From Arthrobacter sp. Soil736 (GTDB taxonomy: Bacteria > Actinomycetota > Actinomycetes > Actinomycetales > Micrococcaceae): 58,299 nucleotides of DNA. The notes beneath the pieces were generated by a model that saw only the letters and a list, made by a program, of their open reading frames with translations, searched no databases and was not told the origin of the DNA. Of this stretch, positions 36,937 through 44,796 are shown in pieces. The stretch lies in assembly GCF_001428005.1 (NCBI RefSeq), contig NZ_LMSB01000020.1:1-58299 (forward strand), written 5' to 3'. Position numbers and translations under genes: made by a program. Within the stretch, counting starts at the first letter, position 1. Each line of letters starts with the position of its first letter.

Positions 36937-38591
36937 GGGAGCCGCACCGGCAGGCCCGGCGCGGGAACGTTTTGTCCTCTGCTAAGCAGCCGGAGGTCGG
37001 CCGCATCGATTTCGCACAAGGGATCCGGCGGTGAGGATTCATAGACCGGTTTGTCCGGCGCCGGCTCTGCTGCCGGCCGGGCCGCGTTGACTAGCGCCTC
37101 CGTGAACGCTCTATCGTTCGCGACGTCCGGGGGGAATTTCGTGTTCCAGCCCTTGCTGGCCTCTGCCGGATCGAGGCCGCCGAGGTCGGTGCCCAGACTC
37201 GCGTTTAGTGTCGCAGCCAAGGCCGGAGTGAAATCGGCATGAGTAATCGGTTTGGTCTCCAGAAATGTCTTCAGCGCGTCAAAGGCAATGGCCGGCGGGA
37301 AGCAGAACCGCAGGGCCAGCATCCACCACAGCTGGAAGGCCAGCACGACGATGGGAAGAAACAACGAGAACAGGAAGAACGCCACAATGAACAGCAGTTC
37401 GATGGCGAAGGTGCAGACGCCGCCGCCGGCACCGATGCTCCCCTTTCCGGGCTTAGGCGGACCGTCGAACGGACTAAAGACGAGCTGCGACCTTGGCGGC
37501 GTGACAACGCGCAGGCCGCCTGGCCGGGCCGGACTGCCAAGGCTGGCGACCACGCGGCGAAAATCCGGGAGAACGACCGTCGTCGTGCGGTTTTCTGTGC
37601 CCTCCGGGTCCATCATGGATGCCAGCCGGAAGGTTTCCGACGGAGCGCTCCAGAATTCGGGACGCGGACAATGCTCCCGACCGCCCACGGGTTTCTGCCG
37701 GACGCAGCAGGCAAGCTGGTAAAGGCCATGGTCGTCAAGTTTCGGTTCGGTCACCGTGGCCTCCTTCCGGGACCCGCTGGGAATTGTCCGAGTCCAATGG
37801 TCCGAGGAAAAAGTGGGTACGACACCGAACCACAAAGACCGGGAGGCCACGGCAGCACAGTCTCCTTCACGCGGCGGTATCCGCCACATGGGATATTCCT
37901 GTTCCGTTTCGTCGGGACGGGGATCCCGGGCCGCCTCCTCGTCGTCCGCCCACCTGGGCCCGTCTTTGCTTTGCAGCCACTTCTCGATCAGGATCTTGAA
38001 GTCGATGGCGCCGAATAGATGCGTGTTCCGCGCAATGAAATCGTTCCGCGCGGAATCATCGGCCCACAGGAAGTCGGCCACATCGCAGTCACCGGCCAGC
38101 GCCTCCGGTTTCAGCCCTTCCACTTCCGCTTTCTCGACAATCAGGTTCCGGGCAAGGGTGCGCAACTGCGGCCGTCGGCCGGCGACGCTCACGCTGCGGC
38201 GTCGTAGTACAAAGCTGACTTCCAGATCGTCGTGGCCGCCCGCACGGGGCAGCCCGGGCCGGTCGCAGAAAACCTCGACGACGACCAGATAGAAGCGATT
38301 GTGGGCGGGCTGGTACAACTTGCGCAGTTTCGTGCGCACCAGCCTGCTGGTGGCCAGTCGATTGCGCCCCTTGGCGCTCTCACCCGGTTTGGCGGGCACC
38401 GGGTAGCTCCAGACGTCCTTCTGCCCGAACTTCAGCGAGACGCCGGGGTCCGTCAGCAGGTCCTCGACGAAATCCGGATCCGAGTACATCTGGAGGGACG
38501 GCTGGAAAGCTGCCGCATCGGACATGCTCAGCTGGTCGCGCTCCCTGACGTACCAGGGGGCGCGCAGCTGGAAGGCCGCTTGCCCGCTCAC
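36933..38591 (-). CDS. CIS operon membrane protein
   Basis: The 552-residue product has a soluble N-terminal part of about 390 residues, then one or two closely spaced membrane helices at about 393-432 (IELLFIVAFFLFSLFLPIVV, then LAFQLWWMLAL), and a soluble C-terminal tail of about 120 residues. I set the start at GTG 38591, whose GTGA overlaps the spike stop; an internal ATG in MSDAAAF is an alternative. Most secreted injection systems lack such a gene. Streptomyces CIS clusters are reported to encode a membrane protein that links the cytoplasmic particle to the membrane, and this may be the counterpart (inference by position and topology). Confidence 0.8.
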   Translation of the reverse strand: MSGQAAFQLRAPWYVRERDQLSMSDAAAFQPSLQMYSDPDFVEDLLTDPGVSLKFGQKDVWSYPVPAKPGESAKGRNRLATSRLVRTKLRKLYQPAHNRFYLVVVEVFCDRPGLPRAGGHDDLEVSFVLRRRSVSVAGRRPQLRTLARNLIVEKAEVEGLKPEALAGDCDVADFLWADDSARNDFIARNTHLFGAIDFKILIEKWLQSKDGPRWADDEEAARDPRPDETEQEYPMWRIPPREGDCAAVASRSLWFGVVPTFSSDHWTRTIPSGSRKEATVTEPKLDDHGLYQLACCVRQKPVGGREHCPRPEFWSAPSETFRLASMMDPEGTENRTTTVVLPDFRRVVASLGSPARPGGLRVVTPPRSQLVFSPFDGPPKPGKGSIGAGGGVCTFAIELLFIVAFFLFSLFLPIVVLAFQLWWMLALRFCFPPAIAFDALKTFLETKPITHADFTPALAATLNASLGTDLGGLDPAEASKGWNTKFPPDVANDRAFTEALVNAARPAAEPAPDKPVYESSPPDPLCEIDAADLRLLSRGQNVPAPGLPVRLP

Positions 38592-39256
38592 CAGAGGTTC
38601 CCGACGCCGGGCGTGTAGGCGGGGGAGATGACGGAGGCCTCGGCGATAAGAGTCGTGCACTTGACGACCCCGGTAAATGTCGACATCGGCGAGGTCACCT
38701 TGACCATGGGGGCCGTCACATCGACGGAAACGTTGGCTTGGATCTCGATTCCCCCGGCGGCATTGAACCGGATCACGCTGCCGCCGGCGTGCCGGATTGT
38801 GATCTCCTGTCGACCGGAATCCATGATGATCTCGTGGCCGGAGCGCATGGTGATGCTGACCTTTTCAGCGCCGGCGCCGTCGTCGAATTCCAGCCGGCTA
38901 TCCGCCCGGCTGCGCAGCTGGCGGATATTGTTGGACCGCTCCGGCTGGTGCGGCAGCCGGGCTGCGCCATGCCAAGCGGAGCCGAGCACATAGGGGCGCC
39001 GTAGGTCGCCGGCCTCGAAGGCAACGACCACTTGGCTGTCCACCTCCGGCAGAATCTGCAGGCCCTGGTCCTTGTCGGCATATGGGCTGCACAGCGTCGC
39101 GAAGGCGCGCACGTCCTGGTCACCACTTTGACCGAGCCAAGGGAATCGGACCTCGACGCGGCCCAGGTTGTCCGAGTCGATGATGTCGGTGACTATGGCC
39201 GGATAGACGCCGAAGTAGCCGGGGGCGCCGCCGTCGCTGTAGCTGGGCAGGTGCAT
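38588..39256 (-). CDS. Baseplate spike protein, gpV/VgrG-C-like (Afp8 C-terminal half)
   Basis: The 222-residue protein has the OB-fold segment typical of gpV/VgrG spikes (GRVEVRFPWLGQ and QILPEVDSQVVVAFEAGDLR). It continues into regular short beta repeats such as ITMRSGHEIIMDSGRQEITI that would form a triple-stranded needle. I see no separate PAAR tip gene next to it. The start shares a base with the hub stop, so hub and spike are coupled. In Afp and PVC both are one protein; here they are split. Confidence 0.91.
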   Translation of the reverse strand: MHLPSYSDGGAPGYFGVYPAIVTDIIDSDNLGRVEVRFPWLGQSGDQDVRAFATLCSPYADKDQGLQILPEVDSQVVVAFEAGDLRRPYVLGSAWHGAARLPHQPERSNNIRQLRSRADSRLEFDDGAGAEKVSITMRSGHEIIMDSGRQEITIRHAGGSVIRFNAAGGIEIQANVSVDVTAPMVKVTSPMSTFTGVVKCTTLIAEASVISPAYTPGVGNLW

Positions 39257-40341
39257 CAGGCCGCCTCATTCACGGTGGCGCGTTCTGCCTCGAAGTCCGT
39301 GCGGAGGCCGTGGGCGAGATCGAAGGTGTGCCGGACATGGGTGACGTAGTAGCCGCTGCCCTCGAATGGTCCGCCGACACAAGAGAGCGTCAGCCGTGAA
39401 CCGACCACCATATCCGGTGAGCCGCGGGTGCTCCCGGCCACGGTAACGAATGCCCGGGCACGCCGGAGCATTTCCGCGCGGGCCCAGGCGCCGGCTTCCT
39501 GTCCGGTCAGGGCGACGTCACGGACCCGGAAGGAGGCAGCGGCCCCGAGGGCCTGCTGGAGGATCCGCGCACCGGTCCGGCCGCCGGAGATTTCCGCGTC
39601 CACTACGTCCGCCCCGGCACGTTCCTCAATACCTTCGGCCCGTCCGGCGTCGTATCCGGTGACGACGACTTCGCTGCGTTGATGGGCCAGATCGGCACTC
39701 AGCCGGACGGACAAGAGTTGGTTGCCTTGGACGAGCGTCAGTTCCGTGCCGTCCCGCCGTGCCCGGGCACTCATATGCAGGGTGCTTCCCGTGCACCAAA
39801 GTTCGGCCTGCAGCCCCCGGGCACGGTCGCGCAGGAAGGCCAGGTCGCTTTGGTTGAACTGCTGCACGACGTCGTAGCGCGGACCGTCCAGGTCCACTTC
39901 GACCTGCAGGCCGTGCTCCTCGGCGAGGGACGTGGCGATCTGCGCGTCCGTGACATCGCGGTAGGTGCGCATCCGCCTGGTCATCCGCATCCGCATCAAG
40001 GCATCCTCCGCGCTGAGGACGATGTACGGGGGCTGGCCATCGCTGAACACTGCTTCGAGGGCCGAAACGACCCCTTCGAAGGCAACTCGTTGGGCTTGGG
40101 CGGGCCCGATGGCGACCTGCAGCGCCGAGCCGAAGTCCACGGTCCGGCCGTCGAGGTACATCATTGGGGCGGGCGGGCCGGTGGCTCCCGCGCCGACGGC
40201 GACCAGTTGGGCGCGAAGCGTCTTCAGTCCGTCAATGCCCTGGTCAATTTGCAGCCCGACGCAATCCCGGCCCATACTGGCTGCAGCCCGTCCGCCGACA
40301 GTAAAAACCGGTGCGGAGATGCCGAACAGTTGATCAGTCAT
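39256..40341 (-). CDS. Tail hub protein, gpD/late-control-D-like (VgrG N-terminal half)
   Basis: This 361-residue protein belongs to the gpD/VgrG hub family: tail hub segment DALMRMRMTRRMRTYRDVTD followed by IATSLAEEHGL, and QFNQSDLAFLRDRARGLQAE. The C-terminal part ends with YYVTHVRHTFD typical of gpD. I chose ATG 40341 since AGGGGC precedes it; the frame upstream of this overlaps the small gene. It connects tube and spike. Confidence 0.9.
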   Translation of the reverse strand: MTDQLFGISAPVFTVGGRAAASMGRDCVGLQIDQGIDGLKTLRAQLVAVGAGATGPPAPMMYLDGRTVDFGSALQVAIGPAQAQRVAFEGVVSALEAVFSDGQPPYIVLSAEDALMRMRMTRRMRTYRDVTDAQIATSLAEEHGLQVEVDLDGPRYDVVQQFNQSDLAFLRDRARGLQAELWCTGSTLHMSARARRDGTELTLVQGNQLLSVRLSADLAHQRSEVVVTGYDAGRAEGIEERAGADVVDAEISGGRTGARILQQALGAAASFRVRDVALTGQEAGAWARAEMLRRARAFVTVAGSTRGSPDMVVGSRLTLSCVGGPFEGSGYYVTHVRHTFDLAHGLRTDFEAERATVNEAA

Positions 40342-40504
40342 CGTAGCCCCTGGCCGAAACACGCAAACCGAGCCGATCAGCCCGGGCAAGGACCTCCAGA
40401 CAGCGCTGTTCGACGCTTTGCCTGAGTGCGTCACCTGACCCGGCGTCTTGCCGCTCTGTAATCGGAATGATTTCGGCGCGGACTTCCTCGATGTGTACAG
40501 CCAC
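40334..40504 (-). CDS. DUF5908-like small CIS protein
   Basis: A 56-residue ORF starts at GTG 40504 with a near-perfect AGGAGGTGA seven bases upstream and stops inside the hub start. The sequence VHIEEVRAEIIPITERQ, then a Ser/Gly linker and a helix SVEQRCLEVLARADRLGL, fits the plan of the tiny DUF5908 proteins found between tube adaptor and hub in many such clusters. Short length hides it from usual ORF cutoffs. Function of the family is unknown; it may stabilise the hub. Confidence 0.75.
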   Translation of the reverse strand: MAVHIEEVRAEIIPITERQDAGSGDALRQSVEQRCLEVLARADRLGLRVSARGYDD

Positions 40505-40510
40505 TTCCGG

Positions 40511-41809
40511 TCACCTCCTGGATCTGAACCTCAGTGTGCTTTCTCCTGCGTCACGGGCGCGTTGCTGTTGATCGGCGGCGGTCCGTCCGGTTCCGTCCAC
40601 GGGAAGGGAGCGCCACGGTGCGTGCGAAGGGGACTCTGCCAGCCCGATTTCGCCGGCCCGGGCACGCGGGGAGAGGTTGATGGTCCCTTCCGCTGCGGCT
40701 CGCCGGAGACTGTCCGGGTTGGCCCTCGCCCGCAGCGGAACGTTTTTTCCGTAGCTTCTGGACCGCTGGTCCGCAGCGGCGTCAGGCGCCGGGGAGGACT
40801 GGGAAGATGGAGGCGGCACCGCGAATCCACTCCGGGCTGCAGCGGTGGCCTGCGCTGCGGCCCGGGTCTGGATGGCCGCGCTGGCTGCGGCAATCCCGCC
40901 GTTGGCCGAGAGGATAAACCCCGCCTCGCGCCGGGCGGCGGCAGTACCGGCAGCGGAACCCGGCGTTGCAGGTGCTCCGCTACGGGTGGCCCCGAGTGCC
41001 TGTTCCAGGGAAGCGTCCCCGCCGGTTGCGGCGAAACCGGCTGATGACCCAACCCCGGTCCCTGCGCCTGTCGCGGCCAGCTGGACTTCGGCGCCGGCAC
41101 TGAGTCCCAGTGGACTGTCGAGGCCGGTCATGGCGGACCGCCATGCGGCGGGGTCCAGCCCGCTGCGCCGCAACAGTTGCTGGACGCTTTCGTTGGCCTG
41201 TGCGAGGTCGGTGCGGTCCGGGCGGCGGCTCGGCGGGGATCCCGGGCCGACGGCGATTGGCGAGCCTCCGGGTTCTGTCGCATTCGTGGCCGTCCGGGCG
41301 CCGTTGCCGCTTTGGTTCCGTTCGAACTTTGGGTCCTGCTCGGTGACGGACAGATTCAGTTTCGCCCGAAGCGCGGTCCCGTCCGCGTCGAAGTAGTCCA
41401 GCTCCTCGCTGACCTTCGTGACAATGCCGTCGAACTGGAAGTTTCCCCAGATGAACCGCATCCGCGGTGGCGGGGAGGAAGCATCGTCGGCCCGGGGTTC
41501 AACAAACTGCCGGATTTGCTGGGTCTTGTCACGCACATCCTGCGGATTGCCGTCGCCGTCGCCTTCGGCTGTGTCGAACTGAAGGTCGAGGCTCAGGGTG
41601 GCTGGACTGGAGGAGGAGTGCTGGCGGGCCTGGGACTGCGTGGTTGCGCTGCCCTGATTATTGTTCTGCCGTTCAATCCTGAGCGTGGCCGGGTTGAACT
41701 GCACGAGAATAGGCTCGCCGACCGGACTCACCGTGGGCGGGGAATCGGCCGAGCCGGAAGGTGTTTCCTTCAGGACGAAGATCCGGGCCTTTTCCAGTTT
41801 GCCGCTCAC
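40511..41809 (-). CDS. CIS tube adaptor protein (Afp7-like) with long low-complexity tail
   Basis: In the 432-residue product, residues about 1-170 form the contractile-injection-system tube/LysM-type adaptor: ARIFVLKETPS, ILVQFNPATLRIERQNN and PPRMRFIWGNFQFDGIVTKV. These are characteristic of Afp7/gp53-like proteins that join tube and hub. From about 170 onward the protein is Ala/Gly/Ser-rich and probably disordered, instead of ending in the short LysM domain. That extension is roughly 250 residues and unusual for this role. The stop lies six bases before the small DUF5908-like gene. Confidence 0.88.
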   Translation of the reverse strand: MSGKLEKARIFVLKETPSGSADSPPTVSPVGEPILVQFNPATLRIERQNNNQGSATTQSQARQHSSSSPATLSLDLQFDTAEGDGDGNPQDVRDKTQQIRQFVEPRADDASSPPPRMRFIWGNFQFDGIVTKVSEELDYFDADGTALRAKLNLSVTEQDPKFERNQSGNGARTATNATEPGGSPIAVGPGSPPSRRPDRTDLAQANESVQQLLRRSGLDPAAWRSAMTGLDSPLGLSAGAEVQLAATGAGTGVGSSAGFAATGGDASLEQALGATRSGAPATPGSAAGTAAARREAGFILSANGGIAAASAAIQTRAAAQATAAARSGFAVPPPSSQSSPAPDAAADQRSRSYGKNVPLRARANPDSLRRAAAEGTINLSPRARAGEIGLAESPSHAPWRSLPVDGTGRTAADQQQRARDAGESTLRFRSRR

Positions 41810-42306
41810 AGGTCCACCACCATCCGCAGTCCCTCATGGAGGATCTGGAGTTCCTCGATCGCGACTTCCCCGGTCTTTGCATTCAGGACCGGGCCCGACA
41901 CCTTGCCCGGGAGGCCACGTTCAAAGCTCCACTGTGCGAGGACCCGTTGCATTCCCGGATCATGGACCTGGACCAGTCCGTCATAGCGGGGAATCGGCAG
42001 ACGTCCCGTGACCACGGCGGAGATCCAGTCCCACAACGCCGAGTCCACGATGCCGCCGTCCGCGGCCACGACCATGCCCCGCTTGAGCACTAGCGGCGTG
42101 CTCTTGGACCGGCCAACCATGCGGATCATGCCAAAGTTCCGCCCGCCTTCTGCGTATTCCTTAATATCGGCCTCCAGATCGAGACCGGTGCATTCGGCGA
42201 ACGCGCCGGTGCCCAGCAGCGCGGGCCCCCCCGCTCCGCCTCCGGGACTTCGGGTCAATGTCACGGTGAAGCGGAAGGTCGCAAGCAATTCCTTTGTCTC
42301 AGCCAC
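41806..42306 (-). CDS. Tail tube protein 2 (gp19-like)
   Basis: This 166-residue protein belongs to the T4 gp19-like tube family: FRFTVTLTRS, FAECTGLDLEADIKEYAEGG, STPLVLKRGMVV and the C-terminal NAKTGEVAIEELQILHEGL. It shares fold and motif with tube protein 1 at 44317-44772 but is divergent. Afp1/Afp5 offers a parallel, where a second tube protein starts or ends the tube. I chose GTG 42306 with GGAGG upstream; it overlaps the sheath-2 stop by eight bases. Confidence 0.9.
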   Translation of the reverse strand: MAETKELLATFRFTVTLTRSPGGGAGGPALLGTGAFAECTGLDLEADIKEYAEGGRNFGMIRMVGRSKSTPLVLKRGMVVAADGGIVDSALWDWISAVVTGRLPIPRYDGLVQVHDPGMQRVLAQWSFERGLPGKVSGPVLNAKTGEVAIEELQILHEGLRMVVDL

Positions 42307-44317
42307 GCTTTTCCTCCACCTCCAGCAGGCCGCCGGAGTCTTGGGCAACGCGCAGGACCAGATACTCAAGCGGAGCGGCCGGTGCGACACCCACCTCGGC
42401 GAGCAGGAACCCACCGGCCAGGGATGACGTGGAGTTGAGCACCTCGTCGCAATGGACGAAGAATGAGTCCCGTTCGCTGGCTCCGGCGAAGGCACCCTGG
42501 CGGAACAGACCGGTGAGGAAATTCGTAAGGTTGTTGTGCAGCGCCAGCCGAAGGGTGATGTTGTTGGATTCAAACACAACCCAGCTGCACTCGCGTTCGA
42601 TCGAAAGGGCCAACATGGTCATGAACCGCCGGATGCTCAGCTGCCGATACGCGGGATCGGCCGACAGGGTCCGCGCTCCCGTAAGCCGGAGCCCGTCCCG
42701 CTCGGGCACGAAAGTGTTGATGGCGCTAAGGTGCAGCCGGTCGGCGTTGGCGGCGGCCGAGGGATCGCTGCTTGTCACGGCCCCGGCCGCAAGCTCGTTG
42801 GCAGGGCCCCAGATCAGGCCGCGGCGGCGCTCCCTGGTGGCTAGTATGCCGGCGGCGAAGGCGGACGGCGGCACCAGTACGGTCTGGCCCCGGTCCGCCG
42901 GTGAGGAGACGCGCAGCCACGGGTGATACGCGGCCGCAAAGCTCGAATCGAATTCGGCCCGCCAGCTCAAGAGCCCAGCTATGCCGAGGCCCAGTGGGGC
43001 GTCGAGTCCCACCACAAACCGTTTCCTGACTTCGGCAATGGCCACCAGCCGCTGCTGGCGGCGCGCCAGCTCGGCCAGCTGGCCAGGCTCGCGCGGATCG
43101 AGGTGGGCCGCTGGCGGCGGCACTGGCTCAGCGGGAGGGGCCGTTCCCGGGGCGCAGGACTGGACGGCCCGCGGCAACCATCGCCGCGGCGGGGGCCCCG
43201 GGGGAGGCGCGTCGACGGCCCACGACCAGGTTATGTCGGGCACCGCCAGGATTCCGACGTCGTCCGCCCTGGACAGCGCGTTGACGCCCCGGTGGCAGTG
43301 CTGATCCAGCGGGTCCGAGTCGACGGACGGGTCGTCAAAGAAGCTCCGGATCGTAATGGCCTCCCAGCGGTCCATCCCGCCCGTCGGGGCGCCGCGGGAG
43401 CTGAGGCCGGCCAGCCGCCCGTCGGGCGGAAGGACCGGTCCCGGCAGGGGAGCATGGAGCCGAACCAGCTCCGACTCCCGTTGCAGCACGGTCGCGATCC
43501 AGCGTGGATGGGCCGGGTGCAAGCCAAGCCGGGGGAGCCTCTCTTCGCGGCCGAACGCAGGGTCGTGGTCCAGGACGGTAAGCGTTGCCGTGATCTCCGT
43601 GGCCGCCAACCGGCTGCCCGCGGGCAGGTCCGTCAGGGGAGTCGCCAGGATGGCGGCGGCGATACCAATACCGGTCTTGTCGTCAATCACCGTGTCAGGC
43701 TCTGCCCAGTGGAGCGCCCCTACGTTTGCCCCGCCCGGGACGCGGACCGACAGCAGGGTCCCGGACGCCAGCGCAACGCCGGCGGGAATCACCAGCAACT
43801 GCTGCTCGCCACGACCGGTCACCAACCGGCAGTCGAAGGACTGCCCGGCGTCAAAACTGAGCCGGACCTCCAGCTGGTTTCCCCAGCTCCCCTCATTAGC
43901 CGCCGTCAGCGTCAGCACAGGTGTCGTGCTGTCGGGCGGGGACAGGTGGCAGAACGCCGTACCGGGCGGAACAGTGGATTCCACCTGGGCGGGCTGTGCC
44001 GGCACGGTTGGCTCCGGGGGGTCCGGATCCACAGGCGCGACCCGGACGACGACCGCCTCGGATCCGCCCTGGGCAAAAAATGACTGAACGGCCCGGGGCA
44101 GGAACCCGGGACAGGCACCCTGAGCACTTGCCAGGGAGCCGAAGATCCGCTGAAAATCAGACCAGCTCGGCACCGTCGTCGGGATGTTCACCGGGCCCCG
44201 GAAACATACGCCGGCAAAGCCAGCGATGTCCAGCCGCACCGGCGCCAAGGGTGCGGGGATGTCCCCCCGCGGAGCGGAGTACACCCCCGGCGCGCCCAGC
44301 CGCAGGTCCTCGGCCAT
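42299..44317 (-). CDS. Tail sheath protein 2 with proline-rich insertion
   Basis: The 672-residue protein is a contractile tail sheath (subtilisin-like fold family). The N-terminal strand is GAPGVYSAPRGD, with RLDIAGFAGVCFRGPVN. The conserved C-terminal part has FRQGAFAG and VLNSTSSLAGGFLLAEVGVA. It differs from sheath 1 by a Pro-rich insertion at about residues 370-410 with runs of prolines. Its ATG shares a base with the stop of tube 1. Multiple sheath paralogues are normal in Afp/PVC clusters, where the minor ones cap or decorate the main sheath. Confidence 0.92.
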   Translation of the reverse strand: MAEDLRLGAPGVYSAPRGDIPAPLAPVRLDIAGFAGVCFRGPVNIPTTVPSWSDFQRIFGSLASAQGACPGFLPRAVQSFFAQGGSEAVVVRVAPVDPDPPEPTVPAQPAQVESTVPPGTAFCHLSPPDSTTPVLTLTAANEGSWGNQLEVRLSFDAGQSFDCRLVTGRGEQQLLVIPAGVALASGTLLSVRVPGGANVGALHWAEPDTVIDDKTGIGIAAAILATPLTDLPAGSRLAATEITATLTVLDHDPAFGREERLPRLGLHPAHPRWIATVLQRESELVRLHAPLPGPVLPPDGRLAGLSSRGAPTGGMDRWEAITIRSFFDDPSVDSDPLDQHCHRGVNALSRADDVGILAVPDITWSWAVDAPPPGPPPRRWLPRAVQSCAPGTAPPAEPVPPPAAHLDPREPGQLAELARRQQRLVAIAEVRKRFVVGLDAPLGLGIAGLLSWRAEFDSSFAAAYHPWLRVSSPADRGQTVLVPPSAFAAGILATRERRRGLIWGPANELAAGAVTSSDPSAAANADRLHLSAINTFVPERDGLRLTGARTLSADPAYRQLSIRRFMTMLALSIERECSWVVFESNNITLRLALHNNLTNFLTGLFRQGAFAGASERDSFFVHCDEVLNSTSSLAGGFLLAEVGVAPAAPLEYLVLRVAQDSGGLLEVEEKRG

Positions 44318-44772
44318 CAGCTGGCGACAAAGTCGATACGCTCGGCCACGAGCTGGAGTTCCTCGACGGCAACTTCACCGCCGCCCTTGGCGGCGAGCGT
44401 TGGCCCGACCCACTTTTTGGGTTGGGCCCGCTGCAGCACCCACTTGCAGACGGCGTGGCGGCCCTCGTCCAGCAGCGTAATGGTGACTGTCTGCGGCTGG
44501 GCGTCACCTTCACGGGTGTTCTTGAGCCAGGTGAACAGCCTCAGGTCCCCGATCACACCCCGTTTTAGGCTCACGTCGTCCACAGTGTTGATGTTGGGGA
44601 CCTTTCGGACATGATTTTCCATGTCATTGCCGTTCCGGTATTCGGAGTACTTAATTTCGTTGCCCAGGCCGCTGACATCGCTAAATCCACCGACGATTTG
44701 GTTCTCGACCCCCGAGTCACCCAGGTTGACCATGAAGTTGAAGGCGCCGTAGGGGTTGTCTCGTTCAGCCAC
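44317..44772 (-). CDS. Tail tube protein 1 (gp19-like, Afp1-like)
   Basis: This 151-residue protein is the canonical tube subunit: NPYGAFNFMVNLGDS, FSDVSGLGNEIKYSEYRNGN, NTVDDVSLKRGVIGDLRLF and a C-terminal EVAVEELQLVAERIDF. The start is GTG 44772 with GAGGAGA upstream. It lies 24 bases after sheath 1 and overlaps sheath 2 by one base. It is probably the major tube protein because it is closest to family consensus. Confidence 0.95.
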   Translation of the reverse strand: MAERDNPYGAFNFMVNLGDSGVENQIVGGFSDVSGLGNEIKYSEYRNGNDMENHVRKVPNINTVDDVSLKRGVIGDLRLFTWLKNTREGDAQPQTVTITLLDEGRHAVCKWVLQRAQPKKWVGPTLAAKGGGEVAVEELQLVAERIDFVAS

Positions 44773-44796
44773 TGTTTCTCATCTCCTCTGTCGGTA

